DNA from: an uncultured beta proteobacterium
GTDB lineage: Bacteria; Pseudomonadota; Gammaproteobacteria; Burkholderiales; Burkholderiaceae_E
Length of the DNA: 60,868 nt
Reading direction: 5' to 3'
Assembly (NCBI GenBank): GCA_903934295.1
Contig: CAIZNI010000024.1
Span: 1-60,868 of the forward strand
Under the pieces are notes generated by a model. The model saw only the letters and a list, made by a program, of their open reading frames with translations. It was not told the origin of the DNA and ran no database searches. Position 1 is the stretch's first letter; the number at the start of each line of letters is the position of its first letter. The position numbers and the translations under genes are program-made. This document shows, piece by piece, positions 1-9,200 of this stretch.

Positions 1-2
1 CC

Positions 3-449
3 ATGCTGAAGAAAGTTCAAAAAGGTTTCACCCTGATCGAGCTGATGATCGTTGTCGCGATCGTCGGCATTCTGGCCGCCGTGGCGATCCCGGCCTATCA
101 GGACTACACGGTTCGCGCGCGGGTCACCGAGGGTCTGGGTCTGGCGTCGGCCGCCAAGGTGTCGGTGGCCGAGAACGCGGCCACGGGTGCGGCTGACCTG
201 GGTCTGGGCTATGTTGCGCCGACCGCTGATGCGGCCAAGGTGACGGGCATCACGATTGCCGCGGCCACCGGTGTGATCACCATCGCCTACGGCACCAAGA
301 TCGAGACCGGCAAGGCCATCGCGATGGTGCCCACCGCTGGCGGTGCTGCGCTGGCCGCCGGCACGCCCCCGACGGGTTCGATCACCTGGGCCTGCAACGG
401 CGCGGGCACCACGCTCGCCTCGAAGTTTCGTCCTTCCGAGTGCCGTTGA
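3..449 (+). CDS. pilA: Type IV major pilin (first copy)
   Basis: Structural subunit of the type IV pilus, made as a prepilin at the inner membrane. The N-terminus has a short basic leader ending in KG, then [18 protein letters not shown], the prepilin peptidase cleavage and N-methylation site plus the hydrophobic helix that packs the pilus core. The 148-residue length is normal for a group a pilin. Two cysteines near the C-terminus (C131 and C147) can form the usual D-region disulfide. It is about as similar to the second pilin (748-1194) as tandem paralogues usually are, with identical leader, helix and C-terminal ends. The ATG is three bases from the window edge, so its promoter and ribosome binding site are not visible. 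A terminator follows directly, so it is probably monocistronic. Confidence 0.95.
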   Translation: MLKKVQKGFTLIELMIVVAIVGILAAVAIPAYQDYTVRARVTEGLGLASAAKVSVAENAATGAADLGLGYVAPTADAAKVTGITIAAATGVITIAYGTKIETGKAIAMVPTAGGAALAAGTPPTGSITWACNGAGTTLASKFRPSECR

Positions 450-485
450 TCGACAGCGGGCGGTCTTCGGGCCGCTGATGAACCG

Positions 486-520
486 ACCCGGCGACCTCAC
501 GGTCTCCGGGTTTTTCTTTT
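486..520 (+). terminator. Rho-independent terminator after the first pilin
   Basis: ACCCGG (486-491) pairs with CCGGGT (506-511) and GACC (493-496) with GGTC (501-504), around loop TCAC with one internal mismatch. TTTTCTTTT follows at once. It lies 37 bases after the pilin stop codon and is the clearest intrinsic terminator in the window. Confidence 0.85.
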
Positions 521-522
521 AG

Positions 523-600
523 GGCGCCAGCGGCGAGATCACCATCGCTTTCGGCGCGAGGATCGAGAACGGAAAGCAATGGGTGCTGGTGCCCTCCGAC
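523..600 (+). pseudogene. Relic of a third pilin gene
   Basis: Read from 523, this stretch encodes GASGEITIAFGARIENGK followed by QWVLVPSD. That matches the middle of both flanking pilins, for example [15 protein letters not shown] then AIVLVPTD in the second copy. There is no N-terminal pilin helix upstream, because the terminator of the first pilin occupies that place. Downstream the match fades within a few codons. It is therefore a broken internal fragment of a third tandem pilin gene, left by deletion or unequal recombination. The sigma-54-type promoter of the second pilin lies in the sequence that follows. Confidence 0.7.
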
Positions 601-668
601 CCTCGGCGTGTCGCTGATCCCTGCCCAGCGCTCGCGCCAATCGGCCCGCCGCCGCCGTTCACCGCCGA

Positions 669-684
669 TGGCACGCGATCTGCA
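669..684 (+). promoter_or_regulatory. Sigma-54 (RpoN) -24/-12 promoter of the second pilin
   Basis: TGGCACG-CGAT-CTGCA matches the RpoN consensus TGGCACG-N4-TTGCA with one mismatch. The invariant GG (670-671) and GC (682-683) are separated by exactly 10 bases. Transcription would start near 695, about 50 bases before the pilin start codon. Pilin genes of Pseudomonas and relatives are known to be RpoN/PilR dependent, so site and context agree. Confidence 0.7.
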
Positions 685-747
685 TGGGTTGGACGGGCGG
701 TTCGATGATGCCGCGGCGTTGACCCGGAATTCCTCCAAGGATTCGAC

Positions 748-1194
748 ATGATGAACAGCGTTCAAAAAGGCTTCACCCTGATCGAACTGATGATCGTGGT
801 GGCGATCGTGGGCATCCTGGCGGCGGTGGCGATTCCCGCCTACCAGGACTACACGGTGCGGGCGCGAGCCAGCGAGGGTCTGGTCCTGGCGGCGGCCGCC
901 AAGACGGCGGTGGTCGAGAACGCCGCCCAGGCGGTAGCGGACCTGAGCGTGGGCTACACCTCCCCGGTGGCCGACGCCGGCAAGGTCACCGGCATCACCA
1001 TCGCCGCAACCACCGGCGTGATCACCATCGGTTACGGCACCAGGATCGAGAACGGCAAGGCCATCGTGCTGGTGCCCACGGACAACGGCGGGGCGCTGGT
1101 CGCGGGCACGCCGCCGCAGAGCGCGGTGCGCTGGACCTGCAATGGTGCAGGCACCACCCTGAGCGCCAAATACCGACCTTCCGAGTGCCGCTGA
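748..1194 (+). CDS. pilA: Type IV major pilin (second copy)
   Basis: Second type IV pilin, 148 residues. Leader MMNSVQKG precedes [20 protein letters not shown], the prepilin peptidase site and core helix. A C-terminal cysteine pair (WTCNG and PSEC) matches the first copy. AAGG at 737-740 lies seven bases before the ATG at 748; a second ATG at 751 is equally possible. The two pilins agree almost completely in the N-terminal helix and the last 20 residues, and differ in the central exposed region. That pattern fits duplication followed by divergence of the surface face. Expression is probably driven by the RpoN-type promoter at 669-684. The pilin accessory gene follows 58 bases downstream. Confidence 0.95.
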   Translation: MMNSVQKGFTLIELMIVVAIVGILAAVAIPAYQDYTVRARASEGLVLAAAAKTAVVENAAQAVADLSVGYTSPVADAGKVTGITIAATTGVITIGYGTRIENGKAIVLVPTDNGGALVAGTPPQSAVRWTCNGAGTTLSAKYRPSECR

Positions 1195-1252
1195 CGGCGG
1201 CCCGATTCCGCGATTTCTGCTTTCCTTGTTTTCCTTCAATCGCTTCTTCATC

Positions 1253-2059
1253 ATGGAAAATTCGATCCGACTCTCCGATCCGTCACCCGCTGACCATACC
1301 CCCCGGACATCGCTGGCCACCCGTGCGCGGGCGGCTGGCATTCATCTGTCGATCAGCCTGATCGTCACCGCTGCCGTGTTCGCCGCGATGATCTCGCTCT
1401 GGTATCCCTGGCCGGTCTTCCTGGCCGCGGGCGCGCCCGAATTGCTGCTGCTGGTCTCGGTCTGTGATGTCGTGCTCGGGCCGGCGCTGACCTTCGTCGC
1501 CTTCCGGCCGGGCAAGAAGGGCCTGAAATTCGACCTCGCGGTGATTGCGATCCTGCAGCTGGCCGCGCTGGGTTACGGCGTGCACACGGTGCATGTCGCT
1601 CGCCCGGTGTTCAATGTGTTCGCCGTCGACCGCTTCGAGCTGGTGAGCGAGGCCGACATCGAGGCCGAGCAGCTCTCCCGTGCGGCGCCCGCCTATCGGG
1701 TGCTGAGCCAGACCGGGCCGCGGCTGGTGGCGGCGCGCCCGCCCACCGATGCGCAGGCGCGCAGCACGCTGCTGATGGCGTCGGCCACTCAGGGTATCGA
1801 TCTGCGCCACCTGCCCCAGCACTATGTCGATTACGCCGAGGTCCGTGTGAGCGGGCTGGCCAAGTCGCTGCCGCTGTCGCGGCTCGACGAGTACAACGAG
1901 CCGGCGCGGGTGGCGTCGGTGCTGGCGCCGTTTGGACGCTCGCCCGAGTCGCTTCGTTATTACCCGCTGCGCGGGGTCAAGCGCGACCTGACCGTGATCG
2001 TCGATGGCAAGAGCGGCGACATCCTGGGCACGGTGAACCTGGCCCCCTGGCCGCGATGA
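1253..2059 (+). CDS. TfpX/TfpZ-family type IV pilin accessory protein
   Basis: Membrane protein of about 268 residues, of the accessory family encoded directly after pilin genes in Pseudomonas, Acinetobacter and Burkholderiales. These proteins help assemble their cognate pilin and are not pilins themselves. Several hydrophobic segments occupy residues 25-130, including a LLLLVSVCDVVLGP stretch and the family's typical GKKGLKFDLAVIAILQLAALGYG segment read as two adjoining parts. Then comes a periplasmic region with VFAVDRFELV. The ATG at 1253 is preferred over an upstream TTG at 1226, because the residues in between have no family character. No clear Shine-Dalgarno sequence precedes it, so coupling to pilin transcription is likely. 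Which pilin it serves cannot be told from sequence. Confidence 0.85.
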   Translation: MENSIRLSDPSPADHTPRTSLATRARAAGIHLSISLIVTAAVFAAMISLWYPWPVFLAAGAPELLLLVSVCDVVLGPALTFVAFRPGKKGLKFDLAVIAILQLAALGYGVHTVHVARPVFNVFAVDRFELVSEADIEAEQLSRAAPAYRVLSQTGPRLVAARPPTDAQARSTLLMASATQGIDLRHLPQHYVDYAEVRVSGLAKSLPLSRLDEYNEPARVASVLAPFGRSPESLRYYPLRGVKRDLTVIVDGKSGDILGTVNLAPWPR

Positions 2060-2153
2060 GGCCTGCGGCGCACAGGCGCTCCGTGGCGGGGGCGCTCATC
2101 GCAGCGCCGGCCCCTTCGGTCGGTGGTCCGCAGAGTTGTGGACGGGGGCGGGT

Positions 2154-2206
2154 TAACATCCGCGATGGCCAGAATTTCCCTTCACTTCTTCGACCCTGCG
2201 AAATGA
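2154..2206 (+). promoter_or_regulatory. -10-like box and 13-codon upstream ORF before rubredoxin
   Basis: TAACAT at 2154-2159 resembles a -10 box and is only five bases before an ATG at 2165. That ATG opens a 13-codon frame (MARISLHFFDPAK) whose stop TGA at 2204-2206 is one base before the rubredoxin ATG. This may be a leaderless or near-leaderless upstream ORF that couples translation to rubredoxin. The TAACAT box has no good -35 partner, so the promoter assignment is weak. The reading frame itself is plainly there. Confidence 0.35.
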
Positions 2207-2207
2207 C

Positions 2208-2384
2208 ATGAGCGAGACTTATCGCAACTGGATGTGCCTGATCTGCGGATGGATCTACGACGAAAAGGCGGGCTTGCCCGATGAGGGCATCGCCCCGGGA
2301 ACCCGCTGGGAGGACATTCCGATGAACTGGACCTGTCCCGAGTGCGGCGCCCGCAAGGAAGACTTCGAGATGGTCGAGGTCTGA
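2208..2384 (+). CDS. rubA: Rubredoxin
   Basis: Small iron electron carrier of 58 residues. Two CxxC knuckles, MCLIC (C10, C13) and TCPEC (C43, C46), bind one Fe. The surrounding GWIYDE, GIAPGTRWEDIP and W residues are typical of bacterial rubredoxins. It lies just upstream of pilG and probably shares its transcript. The rubredoxin-pilG neighbourhood recurs in many beta- and gammaproteobacteria, but its partner reductase or oxygenase is not encoded nearby. Start ATG 2208 gives the normal family length. Confidence 0.95.
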   Translation: MSETYRNWMCLICGWIYDEKAGLPDEGIAPGTRWEDIPMNWTCPECGARKEDFEMVEV

Positions 2385-2447
2385 CCCGCCGGGTTATTGG
2401 ACACGACGAGCGCCGTGCGGCCTCGTGATGCAGACAAAGGAGCTTCG

Positions 2448-2876
2448 ATGAGCCAGCCAGCCGATCTGTCGACCCTGAAGGTGATGGTGATCGACGACAG
2501 CAGCACCATTCGCCGCAGCGCCGAGATCTTTCTCGGCCAGGCGGGCTGTCGCGTGCTGCTGGCCGAAGATGGGTTCGACGCGCTGGCGCGGATCGTCGAT
2601 GGCGTGCCCGATGTGATCTTCTGCGACATCCTGATGCCGCGGCTCGACGGGTATCAGACCTGCGCGCTGATCAAGAAGAGCCCGCGGTTTCACGAAACGC
2701 CGGTGATCATGCTCTCTTCCAAGGACGGTCTGTTCGACCGGGCTCGCGGCCGCATGGTCGGCTCCGAGCAGTACCTCACCAAGCCGTTCACCAAGGACAG
2801 CCTGCTCAAGGCGGTGGCCCAGCACGCGCGGCGCGCGGCTGACGCGCCGGCCGGGCTGTCCTCGCTGAACGCCTGA
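2448..2876 (+). CDS. pilG: Twitching motility response regulator PilG
   Basis: Single-domain CheY-like receiver of 142 residues, first gene of the Pil-Chp chemosensory operon. Acidic pocket D16-D17, phosphoacceptor D60 (in FCDILMP) and K112 (in YLTKPF) are present. AAAGGAG at 2436-2442 is a good ribosome binding site five bases before ATG 2448; the upstream TTG frame opening at 2397 has no such site. In Pseudomonas PilG is phosphorylated by ChpA, promotes pilus extension and activates adenylate cyclase. That makes it relevant to the cyclase and Crp homologue later in this window. Confidence 0.95.
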   Translation: MSQPADLSTLKVMVIDDSSTIRRSAEIFLGQAGCRVLLAEDGFDALARIVDGVPDVIFCDILMPRLDGYQTCALIKKSPRFHETPVIMLSSKDGLFDRARGRMVGSEQYLTKPFTKDSLLKAVAQHARRAADAPAGLSSLNA

Positions 2877-2908
2877 CGCTTCACTGACCGATAACCGGGG
2901 GTTCGCCG

Positions 2909-3274
2909 ATGTCCCAGAAGATCCTGATCGTGGACGACTCGCCGACTGAGCGCTATTTCCTGGCCGACCTGCTGGGCAAGCAGGGCTACATCGTGATCAC
3001 GGCCGAGAATGGCAGCGAGGGCTACCAGAAGGCCAAGGCCGAGCAGCCCGACCTGGTCCTGATGGACGTGGTCATGCCGGGTACCAGTGGCTTCCAGGCG
3101 ACCCGGGCGCTGGCCCGGGACCCGGAAACCCAGGCGATTCCGGTGATCATGTGCACCAGCAAGGGCACCGAGACCGATCGGATCTGGGGGCTTCGTCAGG
3201 GCGCACGCGATTACCTGGTCAAGCCGATCCAGCCCGACGAACTGCTGTCCAAGATCGCCGATCTGACGGCCTGA
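2909..3274 (+). CDS. pilH: Twitching motility response regulator PilH
   Basis: Second stand-alone receiver domain of the Chp system, 121 residues. D9-D10 and phosphoacceptor D53 (LMDVVMP) form the acidic site, and a Lys follows in YLVKPI. PilH usually works opposite to PilG, supporting pilus retraction or acting as a phosphate sink. It starts 32 bases after pilG in the same operon. The start ATG opens the canonical beta-1 strand (SQKILIVDDS), so no alternative start is needed. Confidence 0.95.
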   Translation: MSQKILIVDDSPTERYFLADLLGKQGYIVITAENGSEGYQKAKAEQPDLVLMDVVMPGTSGFQATRALARDPETQAIPVIMCTSKGTETDRIWGLRQGARDYLVKPIQPDELLSKIADLTA

Positions 3275-3292
3275 GGCCGCAGGACTGCCGTG

Positions 3293-3811
3293 ATGCAAGC
3301 CGAAACCAAGACCCACCTGCGCGAGTTTCAGGAGAACCTGTCCGAGCGCCTGCGCAATGCCCAGGTCACGCCGCGCACCGCGCGGCTCGGTCTGGCGCTG
3401 GGCGAGCAGCGCTGGCTGGTGGATCTGTCGGAGGCGGGCGAGATCGTCCCGATCCCCGCCCAGATGACGGCGGTGCCGCTGACCCGCGACTGGTTCAAGG
3501 GGCTGGTGAACCTGCGCGGCACCCTGTTCGGGGTGTCCGACCTGATGCGGTTTGCCGGCGAGGCGTACACGCCGTTGTCCAAGGAGTCGCGTCTGCTGGC
3601 CCTGGCGAGCGGGCTGAACCTGAACGCGGCGCTGCTGGTGACCCGCATGCTCGGTCTGCATGATTCCAGTGCCTGGCGCGAGGCGCCGGCGCGCGCCAGT
3701 GCGCTGCCCTGGGCCAATCGTTGCCTGGTCGACCCTGACGGTCGCGAATGGCATGAGTTGAGCCTGGTTCGGCTGGCGGCCGATGAGCGATTCGTGTCGG
3801 TGAGCCGCTAG
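3293..3811 (+). CDS. pilI: CheW-like adaptor PilI
   Basis: CheW-domain adaptor of 172 residues linking the transducer PilJ to the kinase ChpA. The fold is shown by [20 protein letters not shown], then [21 protein letters not shown] and a GTLFGVSDL segment, the usual CheW order. AGGA at 3281-3284 is eight bases before ATG 3293; a GTG three bases upstream is an alternative. It lies between pilH and pilJ as in other Chp operons. Confidence 0.93.
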   Translation: MQAETKTHLREFQENLSERLRNAQVTPRTARLGLALGEQRWLVDLSEAGEIVPIPAQMTAVPLTRDWFKGLVNLRGTLFGVSDLMRFAGEAYTPLSKESRLLALASGLNLNAALLVTRMLGLHDSSAWREAPARASALPWANRCLVDPDGREWHELSLVRLAADERFVSVSR

Positions 3812-3866
3812 CAATGAAACCGGATCAGGCCCCCTTTTCGCCGATCGCGCGGATGAGGATCGCACC

Positions 3867-6197
3867 ATGAAGCTGGCTGGCTTCCGCTTTCGGGGTGGCG
3901 GCGCTCCCGCGCCGCTCGATCCCGATACCGTGTTCGCCGACGGCGATCCGGGCATCGACCCCGGCCCGCTCGCCGCACCCACGGTCGCCGCGGCCGCGCC
4001 GGTCGCCTCGGTGGCGGCCCCCGCAGCGGTGCCGACGAACCGGTCGCGCTCGCGCGCTGCGGGCGCCGAGCGCCCCGGCGCGGCCCGACCGGCTGCGCCC
4101 GTCGCGCCCGCGTCGCGGTTCGATTTCGCCGGCCGGCTGCCGCTGATCGGCGCGCTGCCGTTTCGTCAGCAGCTCAAGATCCTGCTGGCGTCCCTGGTGA
4201 TGAGCCTGCTGCTGGCCTTCGTGCTGCTGTGGCTCGACACCCGGCAAGCCGCCTCGAACGGGCTGCTGGCGCAGATCGTCGGCGAAGCACTCACCCATTC
4301 GCAGCGGATGGCCAAGGCGGCCCCCGGTGTCAGCGCCGGGACCCCGTCCGCTTTCGGACAGCTTCGGGAGAGCCGCGATGCGATGGCCCGTTCGATCCGG
4401 ATGCTGGGGGGCGAATCGGTCCCCGAGGCCGGCGGCAGCATTGCCGCGCCGGACGCGGTCCTGCCCCAGGTCGGCAGTCTGACGCAGATCTGGAAGGGGT
4501 CCGATGCCGCCGCGGCGCGGCTCCTCGATCAGGAGGCGCTGCTGCGTGCCCTCGGCGCGATGCGTCGCCAGCTGAACCAGGGTGGCCCGACCCTGCTCGC
4601 CGATGCCCAGTCGGTGGTTGCCAACAAGCTGCAGTCCGGCGCCAGCGCCCGTGAAGTGGCGAGTGCCGGCGAACTGCTGATGCTCACGCAAAAGGTCGGC
4701 AAGGATCTCAATCAGCTGCTGGTCGGCGATCCGGCCGACGCGGCGGCGATCACTTCGCTGGCCAGCGATGCGGCGGCGCTGCGCGAGACGGCCGATGCGT
4801 TGCTCAACGGCAGCGCCAGCCTGCGCCTGGGCGCGGCGGGCGACGCCGAGAGCCGGCGCGCGCTGCAGGGCATCCGCAGCCTGTTTGCCGGCTTCGATCC
4901 GGCGCTCGCGCTGCTCGGCAAGGGCCTGCCGACAGTCCAGGAGGCCCGGCTCGCCGAGGCCGTCATCCAGCGCGACAGCGAGACCAGCCGGGGGCTGCTG
5001 CAGGCGATCGCCGCGCAGCTCAGCGCCGAAGCGGATGGCCGCAGCTGGAAGGTCTGGCTGGTGATGCTGTTTGCCGGTATCGCCGTGCTGTCGGCGGTGG
5101 GGCTGGTGCAGGCGTATCTGAACGATGGCCGCAGCCGCGCCGAGCAGGCCGAGCGCCAGCGCCGCGAGGCCGAGCGTCTGGAGCAGGAGGCCAAGCGCAC
5201 CAATGACCTGAACCAGTCGGCGATCCTGCGGCTGATGAACGAACTGCAGGAAGTCGCCGACGGCGACCTCACCGTTCAGGCCACCGTGTCCGAGGACATC
5301 ACCGGTGCAATCGCCGATTCGGTGAACTACACCGTCGAGGAGCTGCGCAATCTGGTCGCCCGGATCAACGCCACCGCCGAGATGGTGAACGAGGCCTCCT
5401 CCAAGGCGCAGATGATCGCCTCCAGTTTGCAGGCCGCGTCCGAGCAGCAAAGCCGCGAGATTCGCGACACCGGCGAGTCGGTGCTGCGGATGGCCCAGCA
5501 GATCAACGAGGTCTCGGCCCGCGCATCGGAGTCGGCCAATGTGGCGCGGCATTCGCTCTCGGCCTCCGAGGACGGCGCACGCGCGGTGCAGAACGCGATT
5601 GTCGGCATGAACGGCATCCGCGATCACATCCAGGAGACCGCCAAGCGCATCAAGCGGCTGGGCGAGTCCTCGCAGGAGATCGGCGAGATCGTGGAACTGA
5701 TCTCCGACATTACCGAGCAGACTAACGTGCTGGCCCTGAACGCGGCGATCCAGGCGGCGTCGGCCGGCGAAGCGGGACGCGGCTTCACTGTTGTGGCCGA
5801 AGAGGTCCAGCGGCTGGCCGAACGCAGTGCCGAGGCCACCAAGCAGATTGCCGCGCTGATCCGGACCATCCAGACCGATACCCAGGATGCGGTCGCCGCC
5901 ATGGAGCGCAGCACCCAGGGGGTGGTCGAAGGAACACGGCTGTCCGATGACGCGGGTCGCGCGCTGGGCGAGATCGGTACCGTTTCCCGGCACCTGGCCG
6001 AACTGATCGAGGACTTCTCGAACACCACCTCGCGCCAGGCCGCGTCGGCCGGAACGGTGGCGCAGTCGATCCAGCGGATCCTGCTGGTCACCGAGCAGAC
6101 CAGCGAGGGCACGCTTCACACCGCGGGCTCGATCCGCCAACTCTCCGAACTGGCGCAAGAGCTCAAGAGCTCGGTGTCGCGGTTCAAAGTCGTCTGA
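3867..6197 (+). CDS. pilJ: Type IV pilus methyl-accepting transducer PilJ
   Basis: Membrane chemoreceptor of 776 residues that senses pilin or surface contact for the Chp system. Order: an unusual Ala/Pro/Arg-rich cytoplasmic extension (about 1-95), TM1 (about 104-123), periplasmic four-helix sensing region, TM2 (about 395-418), HAMP-like region, and the MCP signalling hairpin with [17 protein letters not shown] at about 607-625. [20 protein letters not shown] completes the hairpin tip. GAGG at 3855-3858 is eight bases before the ATG. Pseudomonas PilJ is about 680 residues, and nearly all the extra length here is the N-terminal extension. The start is supported by the ribosome binding site, though translation from a later codon cannot be excluded. 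Confidence 0.93.
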   Translation: MKLAGFRFRGGGAPAPLDPDTVFADGDPGIDPGPLAAPTVAAAAPVASVAAPAAVPTNRSRSRAAGAERPGAARPAAPVAPASRFDFAGRLPLIGALPFRQQLKILLASLVMSLLLAFVLLWLDTRQAASNGLLAQIVGEALTHSQRMAKAAPGVSAGTPSAFGQLRESRDAMARSIRMLGGESVPEAGGSIAAPDAVLPQVGSLTQIWKGSDAAAARLLDQEALLRALGAMRRQLNQGGPTLLADAQSVVANKLQSGASAREVASAGELLMLTQKVGKDLNQLLVGDPADAAAITSLASDAAALRETADALLNGSASLRLGAAGDAESRRALQGIRSLFAGFDPALALLGKGLPTVQEARLAEAVIQRDSETSRGLLQAIAAQLSAEADGRSWKVWLVMLFAGIAVLSAVGLVQAYLNDGRSRAEQAERQRREAERLEQEAKRTNDLNQSAILRLMNELQEVADGDLTVQATVSEDITGAIADSVNYTVEELRNLVARINATAEMVNEASSKAQMIASSLQAASEQQSREIRDTGESVLRMAQQINEVSARASESANVARHSLSASEDGARAVQNAIVGMNGIRDHIQETAKRIKRLGESSQEIGEIVELISDITEQTNVLALNAAIQAASAGEAGRGFTVVAEEVQRLAERSAEATKQIAALIRTIQTDTQDAVAAMERSTQGVVEGTRLSDDAGRALGEIGTVSRHLAELIEDFSNTTSRQAASAGTVAQSIQRILLVTEQTSEGTLHTAGSIRQLSELAQELKSSVSRFKVV

Positions 6198-6217
6198 GTC
6201 AGGAAAAGAGCGAGCCG

Positions 6218-9200
6218 ATGGCAGTCGATCTGGTCATGCTGTCCTGGTGCCTGGGCGAAATCCGCCAGGCACTCACGCAGTCCGCGCAATTGCTCGAGCA
6301 ACTGCTGCAGGCCGAGCCGGGTGATTTCGGCGGCATGGCGGCGGCGCGATCCGCGCTGCATCAGGCCCATGGCGCGCTGCAGATCGTCGATGTCGATGGC
6401 GCGGTGCTGCTGACCCAGGAATCCGAGGCGCTGCTCGATGCGATCGAGCGCGGCGAGGTCGCACTGAATGCCGGTGTCGTCTCCCGGCTCGATCAGGCAT
6501 TCCAGGCGGTGATCGAATATCTCGATGACCTGCTGCGGGGCGCGCCGGCGCAGCCCTTGCATCTTTATCCGTTCTATCGCGCGCTGCTCGAGGCAAGGAA
6601 GGCCGACCGGATTCACCCGGCTGACCTGTTCTTCCCGGATCTGGCGGCCGCCGCTGCGCCGATGCCCGGCACTGTCGAGACGTCCGACGCGACCGCGCTG
6701 GCAGGCGCGCGCGCGGCATTCGAGCGCGGCCTGCTGCAGGCGATCCGCGATCCCGGCTCGCCGGGTGGGCGCCAGGCGATGCATGCCTCGGTGCGCTCGG
6801 TGCGTCAGTCTTTCCACGGCAGCGCCAACCCCGGGTTCTGGTGGGTGTCGGAAGTCTTTTTCCAGGCGCTGCAAAGCGGCGCCGTGGCCTTCGATGTCGG
6901 GGTCAAGCGGCTGCTCGGGCGCTTCAACCTGCAGTTGCGCAAGACGCTCGAAGAGCACGCGCCGGTGGCCGAGCGGCTGCTCAAGGACATGCTGTTCTCG
7001 CTGGCGCAGACCGCGCCGGGCGAGGCGGCGATCGACGAAGTGCGTCGCGCCTATCGGCTCGATGGCGCGGTTCCCGCCGACTACGAGCAGCCGCGCTACG
7101 GCAAGGTCGACGCGGTCGCGCTGCAGGCCTCGCGTGAGGCGCTCACGAAGTCCCGGGGCGCACTGGACAAGGTGGCGCGCGGCAGCGCGGCCGAAGTCTC
7201 GGCCCTGCTGCAGAACATCGATGCCTTTCGCGATTCGGTGGCTCGTTTGCCGGCGCAGGGACTGCAGGCGGTCGGTGAGGCGCTCGCCGGCGTGCGCCGG
7301 GCGATCGACCCCGTCAGCGGTTATTTGCCCGATGCCACCGCGATGGAGGTGGCGACCGCCATCCTGTTCGCCGAGCAGGCGCTGACCCAAGGGCGCCGTC
7401 CGGACGCGGCACATGATCGGCACGGGCTCGAGATGGCTGAACGCGTGTCGGCAGCCCTGGCCGAGCGGGCGCAGCCGCCCGGGCCGCCGGTCTGGTTGCG
7501 TGAGCTCAGTCAGGCCGCCCAGGCGCGGTCGGCGACCGCGGTGTTCGTCGCCGAATCCCTGGCCAATCTGCGTCGGGTCGAAAAGCTGCTGGACGAGTAT
7601 TTCCGCGATCCGGGTCAGTCGGCCGGTCTGTCCGACGCCACGCTGGCCATGCGCCAGGTGGGTGGCGCATTCAGCCTGCTCGGGCATGAGGACGCGGCGC
7701 GGGCCTGCGAAATGGTCTGCCGTCAGGTGGGTGAACTGTCGGGCGCGCTCCGCCGGGATGCCCAGGCGCTGTTCGACCGGATGGCCTCCAGCATCGGCGC
7801 CCTGGGTTTCTTCACCGAGAGCCTGCTGCACCCGGCCCGCGAGGCTGGCCTGTATGAACTCGACGAGGCGGCGGGCGAGTTCCGGGTTCGCCTGGGTCGA
7901 CCGGCTGCGGCGGTCAGCCCCGCGCCTGTACCGTTGCCGGACAGCGTCCTGGCGCCGTTGGTGCCCGAGGCGGCTGCGCCCATGCCTGCGGTCGAGCCGG
8001 TGTCTTCGGTGGCGGCTGTCGCGCAAGTGCCGGCGCCCCTGGAAATCGAGGCACCGGCGATGTCGCTGGTCGCCGCTGCGGCGGCACTGCCCGCAACCGC
8101 ACCGACCGCAACCGCACCGACCGATGACCCGCTCGAGCAGGCGTCGGTCGATGCCGAACTGCTCGAGATCTTCCTGGGCGAGGCGGACGAGGTGCTGGCG
8201 GCGATCGCCGAGCACCAACAGCTGTCGGTCGCGAGCCCGGCCGACCAGGATCCGCTGACCACCCTGCGCCGGGGTTTTCACACGCTGAAGGGATCGGGCC
8301 GCATGGTCGGTCTGAACGCCTTCGGCGAGGCCGCCTGGGCGCTCGAGCAGGTGCTCAACCTGTGGGTGTCCGAGGCGCGCGCAGGCGAGCCTGCCCTGTA
8401 TCGGCTGATCGGCCAGGCGCATGCGCAGATGACCGTCTGGGTCGAGGGATTGCGCGCTGCCACCGGTGTGCGCATCGATCCGCAGCCGCTCATCGATGCA
8501 GCCAGGCTGCTGCGTGACGGTGCGCCGGTGTCCGAGATCGCGCCGGCGCTGGCGGTTGCGCCCGAGAGGGCGGCTGCCGTCGAGTTCGAACCGCAGGAGA
8601 TCCTGGCGGTCGAGTCGCAGGAGAACCTCGAGCTCGAGCCGCAGGAGGTCTTCGAGGTCGAGTCGTCGGAGATCCTCAAGGTCGAGTCGCCGGAGGTCTT
8701 CGAGGTTGAGCCACAAGGTGTCGTCGAGTCCGAACCCGCGGTGATGACCGAGTGGGACGAAGTGCCCGAACGGGTGCTGGAGTGGCCGCCGGAGTCGGCG
8801 CTGGCGCCCGAGTCCGACATCGCGCCTGAACCCGAGGCGCAACCCGAGGTGCAACCCGAGGCGCAACCCGCCGTGGCCGCGGCTGAGCCGCTGGCCGACG
8901 ACCTCGAGTCGGGCACCCCCGCGCCGGACATGGTGCAGATCGGGGATCGCCTGATCAGTCGCCCGCTCTATCTGATCTTCCTGTCGGAGGCCGACGAACT
9001 CATTCAGGCCCTGGCCAGCGACACCGAGCAGTGGCGCCAGGATCCCCTGCGTGCCGCCAGTGAAGTGGCGATGCGCTCGGTGCATTCGCTCGCGGGCAGC
9101 GCCAATGTCGTCAACCTCGAGCCGGTGCATCAGCTCGCCGAGGCGCTGGAGGCAGCCTACGGCGCGCAGCGCGGCGGTGGCGACGGCGTGCGTGCGGACG

